Counted from the first letter of the stretch, positions 19,309-28,202 are shown. The stretch: DNA of 64,000 bases from Actinomyces oris (GCF_001937445.1 NZ_MSKS01000016.1:1-64000); one strand, 5' to 3'. The notes: generated from the letters alone by a model not told the origin. A program made the numbers and translations.

Positions 19309-20978
19309 TGAACGCCGCATCGAGCACAGCAGCAGGCAAGACAGCACCGGCCAGCGGCTCCGGCGCAACCGGCGCCCTGGCCGGCTGGGACACCTACCTG
19401 AGGGTTCTGCTTCGACGATTCCGGTTTCAGATCTCGGCCTGGCTGGTGCCTCTGTGGCTGTTAGCCGGTGTCACCGCACCCAGCTACGGGCGCTTCTACC
19501 CCTCCTTGGAGACCCGGACGGTGCTCATCGAGCAGATGCGCAAGTCTCCGGGAACGCGTCTTCTTTACGGCTACGTCCCCTGGCCCGGCCGGCTCGGTCA
19601 GCTCCTGCAGTGGCAGACAGGAACCTTCCTGCTCGTGTGCACCGCGCTCATGGCGATTATGCTGACGTGTCGGGTCCTGCGGGCTGATGAGGACGAGGGT
19701 CTCGTCGAGGTTCTGCGTGCGACGGGCGCGGGCAGGTCGGTTCCTTTTCTCGTGCCGGTGGCCCTGGTGTGGGTGGTGGTCGGCACCCTGTCTGCGGGGG
19801 TCGGAAGCATTCTGACCTGGCAGACCAGGAGCATCGAGGAGCTGACGGTCTTAGGGGCCTGGACACTGGCCGGGACGGTCTGCGTGACCGGCTGGACGTT
19901 CTCAGCTATCGCGGCGGTGGCCTGCCAGCTGGGTCATCAGGCGGGCCAGGCCAGGGGCCTGTCCATGGTGATGCTCGCACTCGCCTTCGTGCTGCGGGTG
20001 AGCGCCGACCAGATCTCGGACGGCACCGGCTCGGACTGGCTCAGGTGGCTGACTCCCCTGGGCTGGCGCGACCTCGTGCGCCCGTACACCGATGACCGGT
20101 TCACGGTGCTCGCAGCGTGCAGTGCCGTGGCCATCGCTGTGGCGCTCGGCGCCGTGGTACTCGCCGCGCGCCGTGAGTACCTGGGCGGCTACCTGCCCGA
20201 CCGCAGCTCGTCTCGGCGCCGGTGGCGGGTGCGGGGTCATGTGGATCTGCTCGGGCGCCTGTCGTGGCACGATCTCGTCGGTTGGGCCCTGGCCTCGACA
20301 GGTCTGGCGCTCCTGTATGGATCCGTCTCTGGCAGCATCAAGGATCTGCTGGCGCCCGGTTCTCCGACGGCGTCCTATGTCGGCAAGATGGCCGTGGGGT
20401 CCCCGGTGGAGCAGTTCGTGTCCCTCATGACGGTGGTGACAGTGCTGCTCGTGGCTGTTGCGGCGGTGCGACGGATGAACTGGCTGGCGGGCCTGGAGCG
20501 CGCGGGACTGGTGGAGGTCGAGCTCGCCGCCGGGGTCAGTCGTGGCCGTGTACTCCTCTGCCAGGTTCTGTGCGCGCTCATCGAGGCGGTCGTCCTGCTG
20601 CTGGTCTCGGCGACGGTCCTTGCGGCCACGACGGCGACTCAGCTCACCGATGACCACGCCGTGGCGCGTTCCTTCGTGTTCACGGTGAGCCAGCTGCCCG
20701 GCATGGTGGCGGCCATCGGGATCGCAGCGGCCCTGGTGGGCCTGGCGCCGAGACTGACCGGACTGTCCTGGGTGGTCGTCACCTGGAGCGCTTTCGCCCA
20801 GTTCTTCGGTGGACTCGTCGAGCTCAAGGACTGGGCCAAGGACCTCAGCGTGCTCGGGCATCATCTCGACGTCGTCGGAACCCCCGACTGGGAGCCTCTG
20901 GCCGTCCAAGCCGTGGTTGGTCTCATCGGCATCATGATCGGCCTGGTCGCCTACACCCGCCGCGACCTGCCTGCCTGA
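19308..20978 (+). CDS. ABC-2 type exporter permease
   Basis: A 556-residue membrane protein with about twelve hydrophobic segments in two similar halves (each starting with a helix such as FRFQISAWLVPLWLLAGV and LLGRLSWHDLVGWALASTGL). It matches the long permeases annotated as exporters of polyketide antibiotics. The ATG shares one base with the ATPase stop (TGATG). With the ATPase it would pump a hydrophobic toxin or drug out of the cell; the substrate is unknown. Confidence 0.9.
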   Translation: MNAASSTAAGKTAPASGSGATGALAGWDTYLRVLLRRFRFQISAWLVPLWLLAGVTAPSYGRFYPSLETRTVLIEQMRKSPGTRLLYGYVPWPGRLGQLLQWQTGTFLLVCTALMAIMLTCRVLRADEDEGLVEVLRATGAGRSVPFLVPVALVWVVVGTLSAGVGSILTWQTRSIEELTVLGAWTLAGTVCVTGWTFSAIAAVACQLGHQAGQARGLSMVMLALAFVLRVSADQISDGTGSDWLRWLTPLGWRDLVRPYTDDRFTVLAACSAVAIAVALGAVVLAARREYLGGYLPDRSSSRRRWRVRGHVDLLGRLSWHDLVGWALASTGLALLYGSVSGSIKDLLAPGSPTASYVGKMAVGSPVEQFVSLMTVVTVLLVAVAAVRRMNWLAGLERAGLVEVELAAGVSRGRVLLCQVLCALIEAVVLLLVSATVLAATTATQLTDDHAVARSFVFTVSQLPGMVAAIGIAAALVGLAPRLTGLSWVVVTWSAFAQFFGGLVELKDWAKDLSVLGHHLDVVGTPDWEPLAVQAVVGLIGIMIGLVAYTRRDLPA

Positions 20979-21020
20979 CGACGAGACCGCCCTCTCTCAC
21001 CTCGTCGTCTCGCTTTGCTC

Positions 21021-21370
21021 TCAGAGCAGACATACCGCGCTGACCAGGTGGACGAGGGCAACGGCAAGAGGGAACACACCATCCCCGGAACACGGTGCAC
21101 GACACCGATCAGCGCGTCTCCAAGCTGGGCGGCCGCCGCTGCGACCAGGACGAGCAAGGTCAGCGGCCGAGCAGGAGCCAACCAGACGACGGCAGCGACT
21201 AGCACTCCGAGCGGGACGCTCCGGGCCGCGTACATAGCCGGATAGAAACGCTCCCCGGACTCGCCGTCCCAGGAAGGGTCGAGCGTCTGCGGGCGGATCA
21301 CCGCAACGACACCGAAGCCTGCTGACATGATTCCCAGCGCCGAGTTCAGCAGCGCGAGCCACCACGGCAT
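21021..21370 (-). pseudogene. Small four-helix membrane protein, frameshifted
   Basis: From ATG 21368-21370 the frame reads a membrane protein like the DUF4267 group (LALLNSALGIMSAGFGVVAV, SVPLGVLVAAVVWLA, LVAAAAAQLGDALIGVVHRVPG). At a run of four Gs (21083-21086, minus strand) the frame departs. Adding one G restores DGVFPLAVALVHLVSAVCLL and a stop at 21021, a natural final helix. As it stands the frame instead reads a basic tail ([17 protein letters not shown]) that runs into the end of the exporter gene. A sequencing error at the G run would give the same picture. Confidence 0.6.
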
Positions 21371-21426
21371 GAGGACCACCCCCTATCGTTCACATCTGAA
21401 TCATTCCGTACTGTACCGTGTCTCTC

Positions 21427-21903
21427 ATGACCGGAGAAGATGGCCACGCAATCCTGTCCTCAACATGCTTCCAGCTCGGCGTCGCAGGCAGCCAGATCAC
21501 CCAGTCCTTCTCGAGACGCATCGAGCACGTCGGCCTGTCCCACAAACAAGTGGGACTGCTCGCCGTTGTCGACGCCGGAGTGGCGACCTCCCAACGGGAG
21601 ATCGCCACACGACTTCATGTCGCCCCAAGCCTGGTGGTCACACTGGTCGACCAACTCGCCAGTACCGGCGCCGTGCGCAGGACGCGTAGTCGGAGCGACC
21701 GTCGAGTGCAGACCATCGAGATCACCGACGAAGGGCGCAGGCTACTGAAGGCTGCCATCGACGTCGCCAGCAGACTCGACGCCGACCTGCGCACGGCCCT
21801 CTCCCCTGACGATCAACAGGCCTTGGACAGGCTCCTGCCTTTACTCCTTCGCACCGCTGTGACAACAAGTACGGAGTGCGTCGCTACAGTTGCTACGGGA
21901 TGA
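21427..21903 (+). CDS. MarR-family transcriptional regulator
   Basis: 158 residues from ATG 21427 (a GTG at 21418 is possible). Winged-helix core: VATSQREIATRLHVAPSLVVTLVDQLASTGAVRR with wing SRSDRRVQTIEITDEG. Divergent from the small membrane gene; the gap holds GTACTGTAC, a short palindrome that may be its operator. Its 3' end overlaps the antitoxin gene that follows. The controlled gene is likely the divergent membrane gene or itself. Confidence 0.87.
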   Translation: MTGEDGHAILSSTCFQLGVAGSQITQSFSRRIEHVGLSHKQVGLLAVVDAGVATSQREIATRLHVAPSLVVTLVDQLASTGAVRRTRSRSDRRVQTIEITDEGRRLLKAAIDVASRLDADLRTALSPDDQQALDRLLPLLLRTAVTTSTECVATVATG

Positions 21904-21908
21904 TGTAT

Positions 21909-22163
21909 ATGCATACGATCACACACCGGGAACTGCGCAACAACAGCGCCGCGATCCTCCACCAAGTTCAGGCCGGTCAAACGTTTGAGATCACCAACAA
22001 TGGTGAACCCGTTGCGATACTCTCACCTATTTCCCGGGACCGGCTCCCCATCCTCAGGCAGCAAGGAGCGGTCCGTCAAGCGACGCATGTCGACTTCAGG
22101 GCACTGAAACGCACCGCAGACATGAGTTCCCAAGCCGTATTGGACGATCTTCATGGGGAATGA
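21909..22163 (+). CDS. Phd/YefM-type antitoxin
   Basis: 84 residues: HTITHRELRNNSAAILHQVQAGQTFEITNNGEPVAIL is the DNA-binding and dimer fold of Phd/YefM antitoxins; the C-terminal part (DFRALKRTADMSSQAVLDDLHGE) would be the toxin-binding tail. Three ATGs (21900, 21903, 21909) are possible; 21900 would overlap the MarR stop as ATGA. A promoter-like pair TGACAA (21860-21865) and TACAGT (21885-21890) with 19-base spacing lies inside the MarR gene. The toxin downstream is broken, so this antitoxin is an orphan. Confidence 0.88.
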   Translation: MHTITHRELRNNSAAILHQVQAGQTFEITNNGEPVAILSPISRDRLPILRQQGAVRQATHVDFRALKRTADMSSQAVLDDLHGE

Positions 22164-22256
22164 TGAGCGGTCTACTACCTCGATACCTCCGCGGCCTTGA
22201 AGCTCCTCATTGAGGAGAAGGAGGCTTATTCACAGCATCCGTCAAAGGCGCTGTGA
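22163..22256 (+). pseudogene. VapC-like PIN toxin remnant
   Basis: Read from 22170 the sequence gives VYYLDTSAALKLLIEEKEA, the exact N-terminal pattern of VapC toxins, with the first PIN-domain catalytic Asp. The ATG at 22163 is out of frame with it: two bases seem to have been lost after ATGAGC (ATGAGCGCGGTC would restore MSAVYYLDTS). After about 19 residues similarity ends in the inverted repeat at 22221-22265, and a stop follows. About 110 residues of toxin are missing. Confidence 0.7.
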
Positions 22257-22265
22257 ATAAGCCTC
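22221..22265 (-). terminator. 16-bp perfect inverted repeat, likely terminator of the importer operon
   Basis: Arms 22221-22236 and 22250-22265 are perfect 16-bp inverted repeats with a 13-base loop, 16 bases past the stop of the minus-strand permease gene. There is no U tract on either strand. The repeat also marks the point where the toxin remnant ends. Confidence 0.6.
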
Positions 22266-22281
22266 AATAGGTCGCCCTCCC

Positions 22282-23157
22282 TCAGCGAGTACGCGCCTCG
22301 ATGTACCGGGCCAGTGCCCCCAGGGACCAGTTCACAATGATGTAGAGCGCGGCAATGATGACGTAGGTTTGGAAGAAGACAGACAGATGGGCGTCGATCT
22401 TCGCCTGGCCGATCATGGTGGAACCGCGATACATGAGCTCGGGGTAGGCGAGCACGTACGCCAGCGTCGTCCCCTTGATGATGGTCACCATCTGCGTGAT
22501 GAGGGTTGGGAGCATGAGGCGCAGGGCCTGTGGCGCCAGGATGAGGCGCATGGTGAGCGATGGACTCATCCCCAGTGCCCAAGCGGCCTCCGTCTGGCCA
22601 CGGTCCAGCGCCCGGACACCGGAGCGGAAGACCTCTGCCGTCGTCGCCGAGGTGCACATGACGATGGGCAGTGCCAGCTTCCAGAAGTCTGAGATCGTGG
22701 CGAAGCGGGGAACCACCAGGAGGAAGAAGTAGACGAGCAGCAGCATCGGCACCGCCCGCATGGCATCGATCCACAGGCCGACCAGCCACCTGATGGGGCG
22801 GTTGTCCAGCAGGCGGAGCCAGCCCAAGGCGATTCCCAGGGGGAAGGTGAGCACCGCGGCAACACCCCCCAGGGTCAACGTGGTGCCGGCCGCCTCCAGG
22901 AGCTGGCTGACCACCGACTGCCCCAGGAAGTAGCGCCACTTGGGATAGTCGAGCTGTCCCGCGAGGTCCAGCCGGTAGAGGACCGCGGCCGCCAGCGCCG
23001 CGATTCCAATGACGGCGACGACTGATCCGATGGCGATCAGGATGCGCCCCCGCGGCCCGGGCTCATCGAAGAGCAGTGCCGCATCCGCCGCCCCGGAGCC
23101 CTGGCCCCGCTGACGGCGTGGACGGGGCTCGGTCATCGGCATGATGTCTGAGCTCAT
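22282..23157 (-). CDS. Amino-acid ABC importer permease (GluD-like)
   Basis: 291 residues with five or six hydrophobic segments and the HEAT permease EAA loop (TAEVFRSGVRALDRGQTEAAWALGMS), which docks on the ATPase. A 35-residue basic cytoplasmic leader precedes the first helix, as in the GluD subunit of corynebacterial glutamate uptake. ATG overlaps the stop of the partner permease by four bases. Last gene of the four-gene importer operon. Confidence 0.9.
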   Translation of the reverse strand: MSSDIMPMTEPRPRRQRGQGSGAADAALLFDEPGPRGRILIAIGSVVAVIGIAALAAAVLYRLDLAGQLDYPKWRYFLGQSVVSQLLEAAGTTLTLGGVAAVLTFPLGIALGWLRLLDNRPIRWLVGLWIDAMRAVPMLLLVYFFLLVVPRFATISDFWKLALPIVMCTSATTAEVFRSGVRALDRGQTEAAWALGMSPSLTMRLILAPQALRLMLPTLITQMVTIIKGTTLAYVLAYPELMYRGSTMIGQAKIDAHLSVFFQTYVIIAALYIIVNWSLGALARYIEARTR

Positions 23158-23810
23158 GCTCGTCCCCTCCCCATGAACTCGAGGCGCCTTTCAAGGAGCC
23201 CGCCGAATCTCGTGGCGGCAAAGGCGATGGCCAGGTAGGTAAGACCGGAGGTGAGGAAGGTGATGACTCCCGCGGCTCGTTCCTGGTTGATTCTCTGCGT
23301 CACGGCCGTCAGCTCGACGACGCCGATAGCCGCGGCAAGCGAGGAGCCGATGAGGCAGGCGATGAAGATGTTGACCAGTGGCTGGATCGTGCGGGCCAGC
23401 GCCTGGGGCAGGACGATGCCGCGAATGATGAGCCCGAAGGGCATGCCCAGTGCACGGGCGGCTTCGATCTGTCCCTTGGGCACCGAGTTGATCCCGCTGC
23501 GGACCGTCTCACACACGAATCCCGATGAGGAGAAGACCAGCGCCACGATCACCGACCAAAACAGTGGGATGGTGATACCGACATGAGGCAGCGCCAGCCC
23601 AACAAGCACCATGAGGCACAGATTGGGGATATTGCAGGCCACTGTCACCCACGCCGCACCCAGCGCACGCAGCGGGGGGATGGGACCGACCCGAAAGATG
23701 GCCATGAGCGACCCCAGGAGCAGCCCACCCAGGTAGGACAGGACGGAGATCACCAGCGTGACCAGCAGCCCCCAACCGATAGCAGGGAGATTGTCGGTAA
23801 TGGCACTCAC
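23154..23810 (-). CDS. Amino-acid ABC importer permease (GluC-like)
   Basis: 218 residues, five hydrophobic segments, EAA loop VCETVRSGINSVPKGQIEAARALGMPFG. Members of this His/Glu/Gln/Arg permease family work as heterodimers, here with the adjacent 291-residue permease. 129 bases separate it from the binding-protein gene; no strong hairpin was seen there. Confidence 0.9.
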   Translation of the reverse strand: MSAITDNLPAIGWGLLVTLVISVLSYLGGLLLGSLMAIFRVGPIPPLRALGAAWVTVACNIPNLCLMVLVGLALPHVGITIPLFWSVIVALVFSSSGFVCETVRSGINSVPKGQIEAARALGMPFGLIIRGIVLPQALARTIQPLVNIFIACLIGSSLAAAIGVVELTAVTQRINQERAAGVITFLTSGLTYLAIAFAATRFGGLLERRLEFMGRGRA

Positions 23811-23939
23811 AGTCGCCTCCTTGAACGATGCGGGTCGTCACCATGACGGGAATGCTGTCGGCTGCCGCGCCGTCGGCCCTGCGGCGGGTCCGCTCGGTCG
23901 GGCCGAGGACGCAGCGAGCCTGACAGGCAGTGAGGTCGT

Positions 23940-24920
23940 TCAGGAGCTCTGCGCGGTCGCGTCGCCGCCGGCCGAGGACCCGGGTACCGAGCCGAGGGCC
24001 GGGGGCTGAGGGGCGGTGCCACCGAGGGACTTGCCGATCGTCGCCTCCCAGATCCTCTTCCAGGTGCCGTCATTCTCGATCGTCTTGAGGAAGGTGTTGA
24101 CGAAGGCCTGTGCCCCGAAGTCCTTGGGAAGTCCGATGCCGTAGGGGTCTTCGGCGAAGGTATCACCGACGATCTTGACCTTGTCATTGGACAGGACCTC
24201 GCTCTTGAGCAGGGACTGGTCCACGACATAGGCCTTGACCTGTCCGCTCTCGACGGCGGCAACGCACTTGGCCTGGGTGTCGAAGGGCTTGGCGGTGGCC
24301 TTGGGGGCGTACTTCTTCAGGGCGGCGGCCGACGAGGAGTTGGACTGGACCGCGACGTCCCCGGTGAGGGTGTCGACACCGGTGATGTCCTTGTTATCGG
24401 CCTTGACCAGGATGGCCTGGCTGGAAGCGTAGTAGGGGCCTGCGAAGTCGATCTTCTTGGCCCGCTCGGGGGTGATCGTGTAGGTGGCGATGACGGCCTT
24501 GACCGTGCCGTTGGTCAGGACGGTCTCGCGCGTCTCGGACGTGACCTGCTGGACCTCGAGGAGGGAGCGAGCATCATCACCGCCGATGATGTAGCGGGCC
24601 AGCGCCTGGGCGATGGCCGCGTCGAAGCCGGAGATCTTCTTCGTCTTGGTGTCCTCCCAGGAGAAGACCTCCGAGGTCTTGGTCCCACCGGTGACGAGCT
24701 TGCTCGCCTGCTTCACGGAGGCGGCCCAGGGGGAGGCGGCCACGACGTCGGCGGCGGCCACCGGACCGGAGTTGATGGCCTTGTCGTAGTCGGCATCGGA
24801 GGCCGTCGACGAGGCGATGGCCTTACCGTCGGCGCCCGTGTCAGCGCAGGCGGCCAGGACGCCTACCAAGGAGAGAGCGCCGGTCGTGGCCAGCAGTCCG
24901 CGGCGGGAGAGGGTGGTCAT
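23940..24920 (-). CDS. Amino-acid ABC importer binding lipoprotein (GluB-like)
   Basis: 326-residue extracellular solute-binding protein, family 3. The signal SRRGLLATTGALSLVGVLAAC combines a twin-arginine motif with a lipobox ending at Cys 25, so it is probably a Tat-exported lipoprotein. Binding-fold segments include ISGFDAAIAQALARYI and VKAVIATYTITPERAKKIDFAGPYY. The ligand, by family and operon order, is glutamate or arginine. It is between the ATPase and permease genes, as in gluABCD. Confidence 0.92.
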   Translation of the reverse strand: MTTLSRRGLLATTGALSLVGVLAACADTGADGKAIASSTASDADYDKAINSGPVAAADVVAASPWAASVKQASKLVTGGTKTSEVFSWEDTKTKKISGFDAAIAQALARYIIGGDDARSLLEVQQVTSETRETVLTNGTVKAVIATYTITPERAKKIDFAGPYYASSQAILVKADNKDITGVDTLTGDVAVQSNSSSAAALKKYAPKATAKPFDTQAKCVAAVESGQVKAYVVDQSLLKSEVLSNDKVKIVGDTFAEDPYGIGLPKDFGAQAFVNTFLKTIENDGTWKRIWEATIGKSLGGTAPQPPALGSVPGSSAGGDATAQSS

Positions 24921-25009
24921 GGTGTTCCTTTCGTTCGGACGGGGAGGGGCCGTCCCAGGCGCTGGGCCTGCGGTGGTCGCCGCACTCGGGAGAGGATGCG
25001 GTTCAGGGC

Positions 25010-25795
25010 TCAGTGGCTGAGCACCTTAGAGAGGAAGTCGCGGGCACGCTCGGTGCGCGGGGAGGAGAAGAACTCGGCAGGCCGGCCGGACTCAACGATC
25101 TGGCCGCCGTCCATGAAGACGACCCGGTCGGCGACCGAGCGGGCGAAGCCCATCTCGTGGGTGACGACGAGCATGGTCATGCCCGAGGCCGCCAGGTCCT
25201 TGATGACGTCGAGGACCTCGTTGATCATCTCCGGGTCCAAGGCGCTGGTGGGCTCATCGAAGAGCATGAGCTTGGGGTCCATGGCCAGCGCGCGGGCGAT
25301 GGCGACGCGCTGCTGCTGGCCTCCGGAGAGCTGGGAGGGACGCTTGTCGGCCTGGTCCTCCAGACCGACTCGGGCCAGCAGCTCACGGGCCCGTTCCTCG
25401 GCGCGGTCTCGGGGGATGCCGCGCACCTTGATAGGCGCCAGGGTGATGTTGTCCAGCACCGTGCGGTGCGGGAAGAGGTTGAAGGACTGGAAGACCATCC
25501 CCACCTCGGCGCGCAGCTGGGCCAGGGCCCGGCCCTCCTGGGGCAGCGGGATTCCGTCGATCTCGATCCGCCCTTCCTGGATCGGCTCGAGGCGGTTGAC
25601 GGTGCGGCACAGGGTCGACTTGCCCGATCCGGAGGCGCCGATGACCGCTACGACCTCGCCACGGTGGATGTCGAGGGAGACGTCGTCGAGAGCCTTGAAA
25701 CGGCCGTAATACTTGGTGACGTGGCTGATCCGCACCAGGACGTCATCGTTCTGGTCTGCGGCGGTCTGGTCAGGAGAGGGTGCGGATGCGGTCAC
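25010..25795 (-). CDS. Amino-acid ABC importer ATPase (GluA-like)
   Basis: 261 residues. Walker [10 protein letters not shown], signature [15 protein letters not shown], Walker [13 protein letters not shown] and switch His VVTHEMGFA are complete; the sequence is typical of polar amino-acid importer ATPases. First gene of the operon A-B-C-D. The start is GTG at 25793-25795. Its upstream region holds an ARG-box-like sequence related to that before argC. Confidence 0.94.
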   Translation of the reverse strand: MTASAPSPDQTAADQNDDVLVRISHVTKYYGRFKALDDVSLDIHRGEVVAVIGASGSGKSTLCRTVNRLEPIQEGRIEIDGIPLPQEGRALAQLRAEVGMVFQSFNLFPHRTVLDNITLAPIKVRGIPRDRAEERARELLARVGLEDQADKRPSQLSGGQQQRVAIARALAMDPKLMLFDEPTSALDPEMINEVLDVIKDLAASGMTMLVVTHEMGFARSVADRVVFMDGGQIVESGRPAEFFSSPRTERARDFLSKVLSH

Positions 25796-25856
25796 GAGTA
25801 CCTCGTCTCAACATGGGTGTGGGAGCGTCATCTGTCTCATCGACAGCAACAGCAAC

Positions 25857-25878
25857 ACATCCGCATGCGCACTGCATT
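25857..25878 (-). promoter_or_regulatory. ARG-box-like site before the amino-acid importer
   Basis: The 12-base string ACATCCGCATGC (25857-25868) is identical to 12752-12763 in the argC operator region, and TGCATTC follows after four bases here and seven at argC. ATGC-GCAC-TGCAT is an imperfect palindrome of the ARG-box kind. ArgR control of this importer is inferred. Confidence 0.45.
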
Positions 25879-26033
25879 CCTCCTTGGCTCGTGTCAGCCT
25901 ACACATTTAAGAGAGTTCCAACCTCTCGCCAGGAAGGGTAGCACCGTCTCCAACCGGAGCGTCAACCGTCTCAGAGCGTCTCGGATCCTGGGACGATGCT
26001 CACACGCCATGCAGAGCACCTAACCGTGTATGC

Positions 26034-26047
26034 CGACCATGCGGTCG
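26034..26047 (+). promoter_or_regulatory. Possible TetR self-operator
   Basis: CGACC-ATGC-GGTCG is a perfect short palindrome 13 bases before the TetR gene. It overlaps the start of a -10-like TAGTCT (26047-26052 region), whose expected start point is close to the ATG at 26061, again pointing to a leaderless mRNA. The remainder of 25879-26033 shows nothing I can name. Confidence 0.4.
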
Positions 26048-26060
26048 TAGTCTCATCTGC

Positions 26061-26711
26061 ATGAGTCCAGCGAATACCACCGATCCGCGCCGCCGCCTCC
26101 AGCCCGAGCAGCGTCGGGAGGAGCTGGTGAGAGTCGGCGTCGAGCTGTTCGCGGAAGGAACACTGGACCGCACTCACGTCAACGAGATCATCAAGCGGGC
26201 CGGCGTCTCACGCACGCTCTTCTACCACTACTTCCCCTCCAAGATCGCCTTCGCCCGAGCCATCGTGGAGTACGAGATCCTTCACCTTCACGGCCTGGTC
26301 GAGCAGCAGACGGCACTGACCCTGGAAGGGGCGATCTCCACCTTCGCGGGCTACGTGAGGTCCAGGCCAGACAGCCTTCGAGCGCTTCACACCGGAGGCC
26401 TTGACCAGGACCCTGAGATCGCGGCCGCGCTGGCCACCAGCTTCGAGCGTTACGAACGCCTCGTCCTCATGCTCATGGGCATCGCCGAGCCCGACGAGCG
26501 CGCCATGTTCGCCGCCGAGGTGTGGATCAGCACGATGATCACCCTGTGCCTGGCCTGGCTTGATCACCCCGAGATCAGTCAGGAGACCATCACGAACATG
26601 TCCGCCCAGACGCTGCGAAGCCTGGTGTCTCAGACTCGGCAGGGCGCCGAGCACACCTCCAAGCCGGCCGCGACACCGGCCACCGCCCAAGAACCAGTGA
26701 GCGACCGCTGA
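26061..26711 (+). CDS. TetR-family transcriptional regulator
   Basis: 216 residues. The N-terminal helix-turn-helix is clear: RREELVRVGVELFAEGTLDRTHVNEIIKRAGVSRTLFYHYFPSKIAFARA (residues about 18-67). The C-terminal ligand domain has no recognisable specificity. It is divergent from the importer operon and precedes a glycosyltransferase gene whose promoter region contains two palindromes, so either neighbour may be its target. Confidence 0.9.
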   Translation: MSPANTTDPRRRLQPEQRREELVRVGVELFAEGTLDRTHVNEIIKRAGVSRTLFYHYFPSKIAFARAIVEYEILHLHGLVEQQTALTLEGAISTFAGYVRSRPDSLRALHTGGLDQDPEIAAALATSFERYERLVLMLMGIAEPDERAMFAAEVWISTMITLCLAWLDHPEISQETITNMSAQTLRSLVSQTRQGAEHTSKPAATPATAQEPVSDR

Positions 26712-26803
26712 GGGGGTGGGCGTCGAGCCGCACTGAGACTCAGCGCTCCCCTGGGGCCGCTCACACCCTTTTTTCCAGCATTTTGAACCTGTCGTAAAAA
26801 AGG

Positions 26804-26823
26804 CGTTCGCATAGGCGCGAACG
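26804..26823 (+). promoter_or_regulatory. Palindrome CGTTCGC-N6-GCGAACG
   Basis: Perfect 7-bp arms with a 6-base spacer lie about 100 bases before the glycosyltransferase gene, just after a run of six As. It could be an operator or a short RNA hairpin. Confidence 0.4.
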
Positions 26824-26841
26824 TGCTAACCTCTCCCCCGG

Positions 26842-26858
26842 TTGTACAAGACGTACAA
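26842..26858 (+). promoter_or_regulatory. Palindromic operator TTGTAC-N5-GTACAA
   Basis: A perfect inverted repeat of 6-bp arms with a 5-base spacer, 62 bases before the glycosyltransferase start. The form fits a TetR operator, and a TetR gene is immediately upstream. Binding is inferred. Confidence 0.5.
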
Positions 26859-26920
26859 TAGAACGACGATGAGGGCTCCCCGCACTGTGGCACCCCTCGC
26901 TCTCAGAAGGAGAGCCGATC

Positions 26921-28201
26921 ATGCCTCAAGGCACCACTGGAGATGTGGTGGCTGTACGCCGCAGGACGTCGCGTGTCCTCTTCGCTCCGGAGACATTCAA
27001 CTTCGCCGAGGTGACCCGGGCGATCGAGGTGGCCCGCCGGATGCCTTCGCACGTTGAGTGCGTCTTTGCCTGCTTCTCGCGACGCAACACCGAGTACATC
27101 AGGGCCGCGGGCTTCAAGTTCCGTCTGCTGACCCCCCACCTCAGTGAGGAGGAGGGACGGCTGGCTCTGAACTTCGACCAGGGCCGCAGCCTGCATCACC
27201 CGTTCACGGCGAAGATGCTGGCCCAGCGGGTGACAAGTGAGCGCGTGCTGCTGCGCTCCCTACGTCCGGACGCCGTTGTCATCGGAGTAACTCCCAGCCA
27301 GTTTATTTCTGCACGGGCGGAGTGCGTGCCGCTGGTTTTCGTACGGCCCTTCGCCTACTCCCTGGCGCACCTGGAGGCGGCGCGCACCACCGGGGCTACC
27401 GGCTTCCTGCCCCGCACCTGCCTGGAGGAGTGCCTGGCCGACAACATGGCCGCCCATGCGCTCCATGCGCTCGGGACTCGGGTCCCCTTGCCTCGTTCCT
27501 TCCATTCTGTGGCCAGGGCCAACGGTGTCTCACTGCCCCAGGGGATGCTCGCCGGGCTCACTGCCGATCTCAATCTCATCACCACTGCCCCGCATCTGCT
27601 GCCTGGGTGGCTGAGGATGCCGCAGGGGCACCGGGTGGTGGGGCCGGTCTACGCCCGCCTGCCCGGGGAGCTCCCCGAGTTCCTGACCGACCTGGCCGCC
27701 GGGCCCCAGCCCCTGGTGTACTTCACCATGGGCTCATCGGGGAACCGTGACCTCGTCCTTGCCGTGCTGGCAGGCCTGGGCCGGGCGGACTGCCAGGTGC
27801 TGGCTCCGGTGCGCACCCACCTTCACGAGGAGGACCTGGAGACTCTTCCGCGCAATGTTCACGTCACTGACTGGCTCCCGGCCCACGAGCTGGGCGGCGC
27901 CGTCGACCTGGCCATCACTCACGGCGGGGAGGGAACGGTGCAGACCAGCTGCGCCCAGGGGTGGCCCTTCATCGGGATTCCGTTGCAGCTCGAGCAGCGA
28001 TTCAACGTGCAGCGTTGTGTGGCCTTCGGCTCGGCCAGGCTCGTGTCGCGTAGGGAGGCCCGCAGGACCGACTGGGCGGAGCTGGTGCGCCAGGCCCTGG
28101 CCGACGACGGCATGCGTTCGCGCGCCCGGCGAATGGCCACGCTCATGGAGGGACTGGACGGACCGGGCCGGGCTGCCGAAGCGATCTGCGAGCTGCTGTG
28201 A
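26921..28201 (+). CDS. GT1-family (MGT-like) glycosyltransferase
   Basis: 426 residues, two Rossmann halves (GT-B fold). The C-terminal nucleotide-sugar site is visible in NVHVTDWLPAHELGGAVDLAITHGGEGTVQTSCAQGWPFIGIPLQLEQ, the pattern of macrolide and UDP-glucuronosyl-type transferases. Acceptor unknown; related enzymes glycosylate lipids, natural products or antibiotics. A good ribosome site (AAGGAG) sits 7-8 bases before ATG 26921. It converges on the rRNA methylase gene with a single base between them. Confidence 0.87.
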   Translation: MPQGTTGDVVAVRRRTSRVLFAPETFNFAEVTRAIEVARRMPSHVECVFACFSRRNTEYIRAAGFKFRLLTPHLSEEEGRLALNFDQGRSLHHPFTAKMLAQRVTSERVLLRSLRPDAVVIGVTPSQFISARAECVPLVFVRPFAYSLAHLEAARTTGATGFLPRTCLEECLADNMAAHALHALGTRVPLPRSFHSVARANGVSLPQGMLAGLTADLNLITTAPHLLPGWLRMPQGHRVVGPVYARLPGELPEFLTDLAAGPQPLVYFTMGSSGNRDLVLAVLAGLGRADCQVLAPVRTHLHEEDLETLPRNVHVTDWLPAHELGGAVDLAITHGGEGTVQTSCAQGWPFIGIPLQLEQRFNVQRCVAFGSARLVSRREARRTDWAELVRQALADDGMRSRARRMATLMEGLDGPGRAAEAICELL

Positions 28202-28202
28202 G

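Noticed and set aside
22221-22265. Inverted repeat as IS end or att site
   Set aside because: No transposase, no direct repeats around it; position just past an operon stop fits a terminator better.
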